Assembly (NCBI RefSeq): GCF_002999335.1
Contig: NW_020312646.1
Span: forward strand, 62,001-126,000
DNA length: 64,000 nucleotides
Direction: 5' to 3'
From: Cyclospora cayetanensis
Lineage: Eukaryota > Apicomplexa > Conoidasida > Eucoccidiorida > Eimeriidae
The notes under the pieces are model-generated. The model ran no database searches. It saw nothing but the letters and a program-made list of their open reading frames with translations, and was not told where the DNA came from. Positions 12,014 through 22,400 of this stretch are shown in pieces. Made by a program: the position numbers and the translations under genes. Position 1 is the first letter of the stretch. Every line of letters begins with the position of its first letter.

Positions 12014-13123
12014 ATGATGCCGCCTACAGACGAGAAGCAGGCCGTTGTGCCCGAGCATGTGTATAGGTTTCCTCATCCGAACGAATTTCCGGAAGTTCAG
12101 AAACTGGCCACAACGGACTGCAGCTTGCTGCTGGCCTCCTCTAGCGAGGTTCGGAGGCAACTGTTTGCTAAAGCTGGGGTGCCCTTCGGTGCCTTTTCCG
12201 CCCCTCTTGAGGAGGACGATGTGCAGCAATGGCTGGAAGCCAAGCATCCCGAGCTTTCGACTGACAGACGGACGCTGCTAATTGCACAGCTCAAGGCAGA
12301 TGCCGCCGTGCATGCGCTCAGGGGGCCGAACACGCAGCACCTCCTGCAGTTGCGCCTGCACAACCAGATTTTGAACCTCCCAGAGTCTGAACGCCTCCCG
12401 CTTCTTGCACTCGCCGAAAGCGCTGCAAGAAGAACTGGAGGCGCCACTGCAGCCGTGGCGGCACTTGCTTCGTTCGCGGAATCCTGTGTGGCACTGGAGG
12501 CTGCGGATGGCCGCCCTCCAGTGCTGATTGCGGTCGATACAGGCGTTTCCCTCCATGGACGCGTGATGTTCAAGCCTAGAGACAAGAAAGAGGCGGAGTG
12601 CTTCCTGCAAAGATACTCTGAAACCGAAGATCCCATAATCGTCACCACCAGTGTTGTTCTGGTGGACCTCTGCGACGAACTCGAAAATCCGCCATGGGAT
12701 CCAAACGCCGCCGTTCCTGCAGGCCCCGAGTTTCCTCATAAATGCAGATCGTGTGGCAAATTTCAGCAGCAGGGATCAGCGGCGGGCAGAGAAAACTGCA
12801 GTCCATGCAGCTGTCCGCTACCGGTAGTCCATGCGGCAAGCATACTCGACGAACCCGGGGGCCCCGCGGCATACAGATTCAACTCGCGCGAAGTCTTCAC
12901 TGTCCACTCTGAAGTGCGATTCAACAAGATGGATGCGGAAACCCGCAAGCGAATCATCGAAGAAGGCGACGTTCTGTATTCTGCCGGCGCCATTCTCATC
13001 GAAAAAGGAGAGATGGCCAAATACTTGAAAAGCGTCTCTGGGTGCCCGCACAGTGTAATCGGCTTCCCTCTGGGACACCTCAAGGGCCCGCTTTCTCAGC
13101 TTCTCAAGAAGATTGGAAACTGA
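12014..13123 (+). CDS. Maf-like nucleotide pyrophosphatase (septum formation/ASMTL family) with Cys-rich insert
   Basis: Maf proteins hydrolyse non-canonical or modified nucleoside triphosphates to monophosphates and pyrophosphate (house-cleaning enzymes). This is a single-exon frame of 369 residues; the frame is open further upstream but the first ATG is at 12014 (in GCCATGATG). Domain landmarks: SSSEVRRQLF near residues 39-48 (family SASPRRREL), VDTGVSLHGRVMFKPRD near 174-190 (family ADT...G.ILGKP.D with the catalytic Asp), EAECFLQRYSETEDPIIVTTSVVLV, RFNKMDAETRKRIIEEGD, and a C-terminal GCPHSVIGFPLGHL matching GxxxNVVGLPL. Canonical Maf is about 190-200 residues. The excess is an Ala-rich helical insert (about 100-165) and a segment near 243-270 with CRSCG and CSPCSC spacing. 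In the usual DKAG motif the sequence reads LYSAG, so catalytic competence is uncertain. Confidence 0.86.
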   Translation: MMPPTDEKQAVVPEHVYRFPHPNEFPEVQKLATTDCSLLLASSSEVRRQLFAKAGVPFGAFSAPLEEDDVQQWLEAKHPELSTDRRTLLIAQLKADAAVHALRGPNTQHLLQLRLHNQILNLPESERLPLLALAESAARRTGGATAAVAALASFAESCVALEAADGRPPVLIAVDTGVSLHGRVMFKPRDKKEAECFLQRYSETEDPIIVTTSVVLVDLCDELENPPWDPNAAVPAGPEFPHKCRSCGKFQQQGSAAGRENCSPCSCPLPVVHAASILDEPGGPAAYRFNSREVFTVHSEVRFNKMDAETRKRIIEEGDVLYSAGAILIEKGEMAKYLKSVSGCPHSVIGFPLGHLKGPLSQLLKKIGN

Positions 13124-14072
13124 CACTGTCTCACGACTTGAGACGCACATGAGGGAGCATTGAAAGGACGCCACTGTTCCCAGGATTCCGCTGGGCTTAG
13201 TGGAAAATCCACCATTCCTCTTTGTGCCCCATGCATGGAAGTGGAATCTATGTAGACCTGTATGGTATTTTTATAAAAAGAGTCTACGATGCATGGAATC
13301 CACGGCCTAACGTTGCACGCCCACACCAAGTGCGTTGCAGCTGGCCGCTTTGTGCGTGCCTGTGCGTCTTTTAAGAGTGTTTTGTTAGAACAAGCTACAG
13401 GAAACTAAGCGGGACTCTTGTGGCTTCTTCATGAAAACTAGGTGCTCCTTCTGGTAATGCCATACTAAGGGAAGTTGTGTTCATTCTTGGGCTTGAGCAT
13501 TGCAAGTAGGTAGTGTGGTGGGCCCGCCCATTCCAATGTTTGAGGTTTCCCCAAAACAATTTCTTTAGAACTTTGTCAATGTTCCCCTGCGTCGGACTTC
13601 CCTCTTTCTCAGTTTGCTCTTTTAACGGCTTGACCCGTGTAAAGAAGAGGACCTCATGAGAAGTTGTACTATTTTGGCGCTTAGCCGGTTTAGGAGACGC
13701 TTCTCAAAGGGGCCGAAAGCTCGTTCCTCCATACCGTTAAAAAGTCACCCCTTGGCGTTCCCCCACATTGGCTCGCCACGCTTTCCTTTCAAGGGTGGAA
13801 GGATTCCGAGCGCTGCGAACGGTGGGGACATACGTAGAAGCACTCCGGTTGCAATGCACCACGCTTCGGAATACACTGGCTTTCGCCACTATCCACCTAG
13901 AGCCACCCCAGGCGGAAATTTGAGGAGACTATGCATTACACCAAGCACAACGGCAAAAGAAGCTCAACCATAATTGTCGTACAAAAGCAAAATGCAGCCG
14001 CTTTCCCGGGTACTCTACTCGGCGTAAACGCGTAGGGAGGCGAACAAACACTCTCTGCAGCACCCCTCGCGG

Positions 14073-14155
14073 GCAAGGTCTGCTGCGACTGCGAGACCTT
14101 ACGTACTCAGAAGCGTTCGGAGAAGTGTTCCGCAGTCGGAGGAGGCAAGGCAGAC
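14073..14155 (+). repeat. Diverged direct repeat, copy 1
   Basis: The stretch from CTGCGACTG through GCAGACCT resembles 14406-14491: both carry GAGACCTTAC, ACGTA, AAGCGT, GAAGTGTT, CAGTCGG, GGAGGC and GGCAGACCT in the same order. Identity is around three quarters by eye. Confidence 0.7.
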
Positions 14156-14405
14156 CTAATATACTAGGACCAACGAAACAGGCGCTTGCCGAGCTACTGA
14201 CGCCTTCTGACCAACGCGAGCTACAGGCGCGGCTGCTGGTAGGTGAAGGCCACTAGCAACTATACTAGGGGCAGATCAAAGCCCTTCCCGCTATTCCTCT
14301 TCGTGCCGTGCGCGACTCGACGGCGAAGAAACGAGGAAAGAGCAACCTTGCTAGACCGACTGCGGAGCTACCCGCAGCACGCGCGCCTCGTTCCGCATGA
14401 AAAAC

Positions 14406-14491
14406 GGGCAAAGACGGCTGCGATTATGGAGACCTTACATACGTAAAAGCGTCGTGGAAGTGTTTCACAGTCGGGGGAGGCGCGGCAGACC
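14406..14491 (+). repeat. Diverged direct repeat, copy 2
   Basis: Second copy of the 14073-14155 element, same orientation, about 335 bases downstream. Both copies lack any convincing reading frame. Confidence 0.7.
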
Positions 14492-15580
14492 TGGCCCATT
14501 ATTTTCTGCAGGGCAGGAGGCGGGAGTTCAACTGTGCGTTTGACCATCAAACCCCGAAACACCTGCACCCGTTTCACAACAGCCCTTCGCCCCAGCACAA
14601 CATCTGCACGCTCCCGGCGGTCCCCTAAATGACACTAAAAGCACGAATTCCTCTTGTGCAATTCATTCAGCTACGGATGCGGAGGCATCAAGTATGAAGG
14701 GCGAGCGAGTACTACAAAGACTCGTGATCCTCATCGATCGCCCCCCCTTTGTAACGCGGGGAGGCGCCTCCAAGGACGGCGGTAACAACCGCCTCCTCGG
14801 TTCTCCTTCATACCCCTTTCACGAGGTGACCGTTACGCATCGCACGGCAGCAAGCACAGCAGCCCCACGACCAATTATCTCACAGGCAGGCAACACAGAC
14901 AGGCACAGCATACACACACGAGCACGCACAAGCACGTCTAGAGTTTCGTTTGCAACCAACCACCAGCTCGCTCGCTGAACACCAAGACAGATTGATTCTA
15001 CTACTAGGGCGATATGTCTCTTCCATGCCCGCAGGATTTCCGCGCCGTCAATGCAGCCCAAAAACGCGCCATCTTCCCTTTTCTGACATCCTATTCGCTC
15101 AGCTAGGACGCCGCGAAACATGCCCTTCTCATGCATAGCTAAACCCCGCGCGGCGCAGAAAAACGCATCCAGATTCCGAGGCAGAGAGCTTCCTTTTAAC
15201 GCCCCTTCGTACTGTATTTGACTGCAACAGTGCCCGTCATCAAACACGAGAACCTCTTGCTCCAAGGAATAAATAAGAGGCCTTCACGAGAGAGCGAGAG
15301 AGAGACAGACAGACCCCGCTAGCTAGACGCTAGCCAGCGCACCACCGGCACAGGAGCAGACAAAGAAATCTCCTGTTTCTGAGTCTTGCAGCCTGTCTTG
15401 CTGTCTTCGCTCATTCGCTCTAACTGGCCTCCTCTCTCTGATGGGGTAAAACGCCCTCTGAAAAGCCTCACGGCAGGCAACACAGAGCCTTCTCTCCTTA
15501 TAAACCCCGCGTCTTTCACTCCACGCCTCCTAAAGGGTGGCCATCGCGCGAATGAACCGCTGCCTTCCGAAGAGGGGGAG

Positions 15581-17177
15581 TCACATGAGGGCACAACGTC
15601 GCATGCAGCGCCGCGAGGCAACCGCATGGCGCCTATAGCTGTGAAGAAACGCGAGCTGCCGACGGTTGATAGCACCTGAGAAGCGAAAAACACACGCACA
15701 AAGACGGGTTACGACACAGTCAGATACACACACGCTCCCGCAGCCTCTACCCTTGTTGTGAGGAGCCCACCCGGCTGCAAACTGCCAACGCAGCCATTGC
15801 ACACGAAAATCGAGAAAAGATGGAGAGATGAGACTACATACACAAACATGCATGCACATATACACATATACATAAACATATACATATACATACATAAACA
15901 TACACATATACATAAACACATACATACACGTACATACATACACAAACATACACGTACATACATACACATACATACACATACATACATAAACACATACATA
16001 TACATATACATACATACAGACGTCGCGAGCGACTGTGTGTGCCCCTCTCCTCCCCTTTCCACTGACCTTTTCTGCGAGATCGGATGAAGTTGACAGCCTC
16101 ATCAGCATCAAGACCACTGTCAATTAGAGAGACAGCAACCAGCACAGGCCCCCTGCCCAGTCCAGCGACGCAATGCACCGCAATGACGCCCCCCTCTGCC
16201 CTGGCTCTAGAAGCCAGAGTTCGCCATCTGCAGATTACTTCGATCGGAGGAGCTTCGCCATCTGGAAAAGTGAGATCGTGCATGCGGATGCCTGCCTTCA
16301 AGACGGGCGCGTCGTCGTACGTTGGAGGGCACGTCCTCACCAAATCCGTGACTCCCACCTGCGCCATCTGCTCCAAGTAAGCCTGCAGATTTTCGTTTGT
16401 CGGAGCATCGAGGATGAGGCACTTGACGCCGCGAGATTCGATGAGCGTCGGCACATTCAAGACCACCCCAACGGCTCGCTGCTGCTGCTGCTGCTGCTGC
16501 TGCAGCAACGCGCCGCTGCCAGTTGTGCAGGAAGCTCCACACCAGCGACCCCTACACAGCTGCTCGCCGCTTGCTCCGCTGTGCGTGCTGTGGTCGCTAC
16601 AGCAGCAACAGGGGACTGGAGCGCTCGCGCCTCGCTGCAAGCACCACTGCTGGTGCTGAAATCCGCCAAGGCTGCAACTGCTGCTCGGACGAGTAGGGGG
16701 AAAGGCGCTGCTAACGCCACTCCCAGCGCCTACCCCGCTGCTGCGACTCCCGCTAAGCGCAGCCTCGGCTGGGAACGCTGCTCCGTGAGCCATGAGCTTG
16801 GAGAACCGCCGGACGATGTTGTTGTTTGTGCTAGTGCAGTTGTTGTTGATGTTGTTGTTTGAGCCAGTGCTGCTGTTGATGCTGTTGTTTGAGCCAGTGC
16901 TGTTGTTGATGCTGTTGTTTGCGCTAGTGCCGTTGCTGCTACGCAATAAGCCGCTACGAGAGGAGGGAAACGTCCACTGATCAAGGGCATGAGACGGCGT
17001 AGGCAGCTGCGGCTGAAGCTGCAGTACGTCGAGACTCTCCTGGCGCAGGCTGCTGCACTCAGAATTCACTTCACTCTTGCTGCAGCAAAAGCTGCCACTG
17101 CTGCCGCTCCGCTGCTTGCCGCTCCGCTGCTTGCCGCTCCGCTGCTTGCCGCAGCGCATGCGAGAAAAGAGGCCCAT
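15581..17177 (-). CDS. PRL-type (PTP4A) protein tyrosine phosphatase with long N-terminal extension
   Basis: PRL phosphatases are prenylated, membrane-associated dual-specificity phosphatases linked to growth and magnesium transport control. Two exons join in phase 1: 16067-17177 and 15581-15675 (401 residues). The catalytic P-loop is HCVAGLGR with Cys336 and Arg342 (CX5R). The general-acid loop reads LTFPDGEAPP, as in PRL. Substrate-region landmarks are VPTLIESRGVKCLILDAP and GVTDLVRTCPPTYDD. The domain ends IRSRRKGAINRRQLAFL, the PRL signature, across the intron. The last residues RRCALM fit a CAAX prenylation box. The PRL domain covers about residues 200-401; family members are about 170 residues in all. 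The first ~200 residues are an unusual Ser/Asn/Gln-rich extension with KQRSG repeats and Asn-Asn-Ser tracts. The start is the first ATG in frame (MGLFSR, 17177). The frame is open upstream without ATG, so an upstream exon is possible. Confidence 0.9.
15836..16018. repeat. CATA microsatellite in PRL intron
   Basis: ACATACAT/ACATATAC tetramer array filling about half of the 15676-16066 intron of the PRL phosphatase. It ends about 50 bases 3' of the exon 1 donor on the minus strand. Confidence 0.9.
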
Positions 17178-18200
17178 ATTCGCCAAGACGGTACAGGGTG
17201 GCGAACCGAAACGATCCAAATAGTCTGGTTTCACGTGTCGTGCAAATAACACTAAGCGGCCACGATGCCTCCCCCTGCCTGTGAAGAAGCTGCACCGAGT
17301 GAGTCTCTTGTACACCGAAGGCTGCAGCACACTCAAGGAGGCTCTCGGCAGCGAACCACCAGTGCTGCTGGACGGCGCAAGGCGCCGCCGCTAAGAGGAG
17401 GAGAGGCCGGGCTGTTAGGCACCGGCTGACCCTTCTTCATGCTGTGCTGAGCAGAACGGATAAGCTCGCGGCTCTCTTTAAGCCGCTGCTGTTGCTGACG
17501 CTTGTCGGTGAGTGCTGTCGGCGTGAGACTCTTCCTCTGTTCCCGCGGTGCCCAACAAATGCCCCTCTGTCTGTACAGCCGGCTGGGTGGAGTATGAACG
17601 GCTGGGGTCGACGCGTCGAAACGGCGAGCGGTGGAATTCTGCAAAAAACAGAGACGCAGCACCCGAATAGACACATGCCATGCGCCACGAAACGCTACAT
17701 GGGAGCTCTGTGTGCAGCGCATGCAATGATGATGGTCGTCATGTATGGCTCATGATGATCGTCCGTCATGAACGATCAAAAATGGACGATCAAAAATGAA
17801 CGCCCGCCGGCTAGCCGAGTCACTTGCATAAGAGCAACATGAACGCATGTACATGCATGCTGTGTGTTTTTTTCACGATTGAGTCGTGCATGCACCGACG
17901 GCCTGCGTGCCGCGGTCCTTTCTCGATATATTTGCATGCGTGCAAGAACACAAGTCAGTTGGAAAAGGGTCGTACAAACTTACGGGGCTTCGAGTTTTGC
18001 TCGAGGTGGCAGTGATGCACTGGTTGAAGAAGGCACTCCAACTTGTATGCGTGTGTATGCGTGTGTGCGTGTGCTTCGCGATCACCAGGGGTAAGCCGCC
18101 GTTGCTGCTGGCTGCCCCTCTATTTCTGTGCTTACATTCCAGAGAGGCCCACGTTGAGTACCGTCGTTGTTATAAATCCAGGGGCTAAAGATATAGTGCT
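17178..18200. other. Upstream region of PRL gene, no supported gene
   Basis: A minus-strand frame (17333-17722) contains LTDKRQQQQRLKESRELIRS and could be a 5' exon or leader of the phosphatase gene, but no splice join into 17177 was found. Near 17744-17805 there is a patch of tandem-like ATGATGATCGTC and ACGATCAAAAATG units. Confidence 0.4.
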
Positions 18201-18209
18201 TATACAGTT

Positions 18210-19450
18210 ATGCGTTCTGTTGCGGATGCTGCTCTGATGCACGCGTTCGCGCTGCAGCGGACAGAGAGCCGCCTGCAGCGGGGGCTTGGACGTTCACATG
18301 AACGACCTGGAGAAGGTATCGCCGTTGAGCAGTCCCAAGGGTTGCACTGGTGTGCTGCAGTTGCAGCAGCCGCCGACACTTTGAAAAAGTGCGTGCAGAT
18401 CTCTGGATTCAATGGAGGCGCAATGCCGCTGCTTGCGTTGCGTCTTGAGCTGCTCAATGCTAACGCAGGCAGGGGGCGTGCCGTAGTGCCTCAAGGGTCC
18501 GCGCAACGCTCTCGGCTGCCCTCTCGAAGCAGCCGTGGGTGAACTGGGCAAGACGAGAAGCCGAGAGATACAGGGCTCATTGCACAGACGAAGCGCCAGA
18601 TATCCGCTGCCGCAGCAGCAGAAACGGAAAACATGCACGAAGAAGTGCGAAAAGAGCTGGGATTGGGGGCGTTTCAGGTGCCAACGACGGCCACTACAAT
18701 ACCACGGAAAGTTCCCGAAGTTGCAGGAGGAACCCCACGCGGAACGCGACGAGGGAAGGAAACACGCAAAGTAAGTTTCCTGGGGGGCTGCTGCGCCGCA
18801 GGACTGAGCTCAGCTGAACGCAAAGACAGAGGAAAAAGCAAACGCGATCACCCTCAGATATGCAAAACAAAGCGGAAATGACAGTGTTTGGACAGCGGCA
18901 ACGGCAAACAAAACGAGGATCTTTCACTGTATGAACACGACGGCCAGCAGCTGACAGCGGGTGGCAGCGTCAGTATGCATACAGCAGGGATGGACGGACG
19001 GGCATACCGGCAAGATGTGGCGAAAATACGCGCCCTTCCGAATGAATAGCTCAGGGCGAAAATCGCGGAGAAGCGAAACGTGCTAAAGAGCAAAACGTTT
19101 CGCGCACTTTGAGCTTCCTGCTGCTGCGAAAGCCGGAGGCTGCTGCTGCTGCAAAGCGGAAGAGGCTGCTGCGGTTTGAATGGCTTCAACCGGAGCGTAT
19201 CGCAATGATAGTTTGAAAGAAAGAGCTCTAAGCTAAGAGTGAGGTCCTGCAAACGGAATTACGATGAAGAAGCACAGAGGACGGCGCTTGCATTGCAAAG
19301 CCCCCGACGGCACCTGCCCATGATGGTGCTGCTGCTGCTGCCGCCGATGGGGCGCTCCGCACAAGCGGGTGCTGTGCTGTTGCCACTGCCGCTAGTGCAG
19401 CTTCCGCCACTCGGCTTTCTCACCCTTTTTCTGTTCTTGGGATGCAAAAG
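18210..19450 (+). other. Coding-like stretch, gene structure unresolved
   Basis: Exon-like signals on the plus strand: a frame at 18210-18542 (ALQRTESRLQRGLGRSHER, then an Ala-rich stretch), and a frame ending at 18771 that reads TGLIAQTKRQISAA, ENMHEEVRKELGLGAFQVP and GTRRGKETRK directly before a good GTAAGT donor. Further right (19240-19440) a hydrophobic Leu/Pro/Met-rich frame could be a membrane segment. I could not join these in phase and recognise no family. The helical, charged repeats followed by a hydrophobic tail would suit a tail-anchored protein, but that is speculation. The opposite strand also has open frames. Confidence 0.3.
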
Positions 19451-22400
19451 GCAAATGAGCTACTGCCTAGGGAACGAATCCCCCAAGTACAAGGGGTTTT
19501 GCAGAAACACGCATGCACTGGAAACCTCGCCAGGTCTCGCTGCTGCAACTGTGTTGCCGTGGCACACGCTACTCTGCAACCACTGCAGGTCCTCGCTGAC
19601 AGCCCCAAGGCCTTGGGTTCCTTCGTAGAAAGGAAGTTCAGTTCATGAACAAATAAGCGTAGCGTTGTAACTTAGCCTTCATAGTGAAGCTAGGCATCTT
19701 AAGGGGGCGGAGTTTGTGCGCTGTGCCCCCCTTCTTTCGCTGGAGGCTGCCTACCGCATTTCCAATAACCCGGCTGGAGCTTAAAGCACAAAAGTGGAAA
19801 GAACATTGTTTGCAATGAGGGGTAACGTATAGGGCATTACTTGAGCTCTCATCGAGAGCCCAAAATGTCTCACTGGGTGGCATGATGCTTCCTGATGTGC
19901 GCCTAAAAGACGCGCTGTGTTCATGCATGTCAGGGGCCACGTCAAACTTGACGACTTCGTATTGCCTAAGGTGTGTTAAACAACGCTCAAGCCACGTATT
20001 TACTGTGTATGGTCTGATTGTTAGTGTTCTCGATGCCCTTGACTGGGTTCCATCATAGCACCACACTGTAAAACTGACACGGGGTGGAGCAAGCTAGACC
20101 TACACACATTACCTCTATTTAATAATAACTCGAGTATTTGGTATGCTGGTTCCTGCATTTTATCTATTGCAGCCTCGTGCTAGGTAAATAAGACGCTGTC
20201 GTGTGTCATGCGCCAAGTGCTGTACGCAGCATGTAGCTGTGAATGCTTGGAGTGGTTGGATGATGCAATTACGAACATCCCACGCGTCCCTCTCCCTCAA
20301 ACCAGAGCCGTAAAAAAGCGGGTGAAGGAAGGAGCACGCCCGTAAAAATCCGCTGGCTAGCTTTCTATTGGGCCTGTATAGTGTCTAGAGTCGAGCGTCT
20401 TCTTCCTGCGGAGACCTTGAGTAATGCATTACGAGACACCAGTGCCGCGAGGTGAGAAGCGCAACTGTGACTGCGCACGAATGCTTGGAGTGCGCAACCC
20501 TTGTTGCAAGGCGCACAACCGTAGCAATCCGTACTTTCCCCCTTTGCAGAGTCCTGTTGCCTTCGGGGCCACGCAGCGAAAGAGGCGGTTGTTTTACGAG
20601 GCGCATCATGGATTTGGTGTGCCTCTGAAGTGAAGAGACTTCTCACGGACGCCATATGCAGAGCATTATATCTCTGAATCCAAATACAGCTTCCACTGCG
20701 CTAGGGAGTGCCCTATTGCGTAACACAATATCTGCTGTTCGACGGAAGCTCGCTGACATGCGAACACCAAACATGTTCACTGTGGCCTCCCACAGCCAAC
20801 TTTCTAAGACAGCCCCCAATTTCCCGAGAGAACATAAGACCCCAATGCCTAGAAAAGTCACCCGTTCTACTTCCTGAAAGGCAAGACCTACCATCACTGT
20901 CAGCCACGATTTGCCCTGTCTGGTGTTACTGCCCCCTGCTTCTATTCATCAATCCTTAAACCTTCAAATGTGCTGCCGCCTCGCCGCCGCTGCTGCCCTA
21001 AGTACCGACACCGGCCTATATACAACCCTGAAACCAGCGATTGGGAGCTCTTTGAGAGGCTGGAGGTGCCCCCTAAAGAAGAGTACATCAGCGCCTCTTT
21101 TAGACACTATCCCTCTTGACGCCTCCGGTCATCTAGTGTGTGCGCGGCACTAAAAAAGTCCAATAGGAGCTTCCTTAGACGCGCGATATTGACCCCACTC
21201 TGGGCCTCTAAAGACCCCTTACCCTCCCACCACAGGCGGGGGGAAGAAGGCACATGTGCAGCAACTAAACCAAAAGACAACGGAAAGCCCAAGAAAAGTG
21301 AAGTGACAAGAGGACAGAAGCGGGAAAAGAGAGAAAGGGAGGGTGTGTGCACGAGATGGCGCATAAGGCACGCACACATATATATCGATAAAAATAGATA
21401 GGCACATAGACAGACCGATAAATACAGTCCAAGCGAAAGAATGAAACAGCGCGCTCGGCTAGCCGCCGGCTACATCGGGAAAGCAGTCTTCCAAGCTTTT
21501 CCCGTGTTTATTCTTCGCATGCTCAGATAACTGAGAGGCGCTCTGTGTCTTCATAAAGGGCTGCATGCAAACCTGAAGAACGAAAAACACACGCTCTACC
21601 ACAGTAGACCTTCGAGGGGTCGCCCTACACCCTCAATGCGTCCCGCGCCTCTTTCCCCTCCGTTCAGAGACGTTTCATCTGCAGCGGCACAAAGTGCACA
21701 TAGGGAGGGCCCCAAAGCCTGGGGTTCCGTGAGTTCAGATTAGGGTAGCGTGTCTGGAGCACACTTTGCATTTGATGGTCATGGCCGCCTGGTTAGTTTT
21801 CAGCTGGCTCTTCGGTTCCTTAACCGCTTTATCCTCTGCGCGGCCGCGGGCCGTGTTGCGTTTCTGCATGCACAAACTCCAAACCGTAGAGCCTCAGCCC
21901 TTACACTCCAGCCCCACGCCGCTTCGTGCCGTGCATGCACCGAAGGTCACCCACAATACTGATACCCAAGCTCCGCAGCAGGCAACACAAAGGCCCCACG
22001 CTTGAGTTGAGAAAGGCCCTAAATGGCGGCCTGCCAAGGCCGCTGCCTCGAGACGTGTGCATGCGCGAGCGCTGGTCGAGACTAGGCCGTCGCTTCCTCA
22101 AGTCACTGCCTCTAACCTTTTCTGCTTCTAAGAGAACACGGCCCCATCGCAGTCGCTTACGCAAGCATTGCTGCCCTTCCCCATCTTCACTCGCTGGTGT
22201 GGATGCTGGTACTGCCTTCGCGATGAGCAGCACTGCTGAACGGCTGGCTAACGGCGAGGGCGTTATGGCCACTTAGCTGCAGAAGCGAACCCTTAAAGCC
22301 TCAATCCTCAGCCCTTCGTCCTTTCAGGGGACGGACGAGCGGAAAACCGCGGATTAAGTTGAACTGTACCACAGTTGTCGGTGGAAAGGGGTAGGGCGAG

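Larger units (their letters stand above)
13124..15580. other. Intergenic region
   Basis: No gene recognised in 2.4 kb between the Maf-like stop and the PRL phosphatase stop on the opposite strand (convergent genes). Only short frames without conserved motifs occur. It contains a diverged direct repeat (14073-14155 and 14406-14491). Confidence 0.6.
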
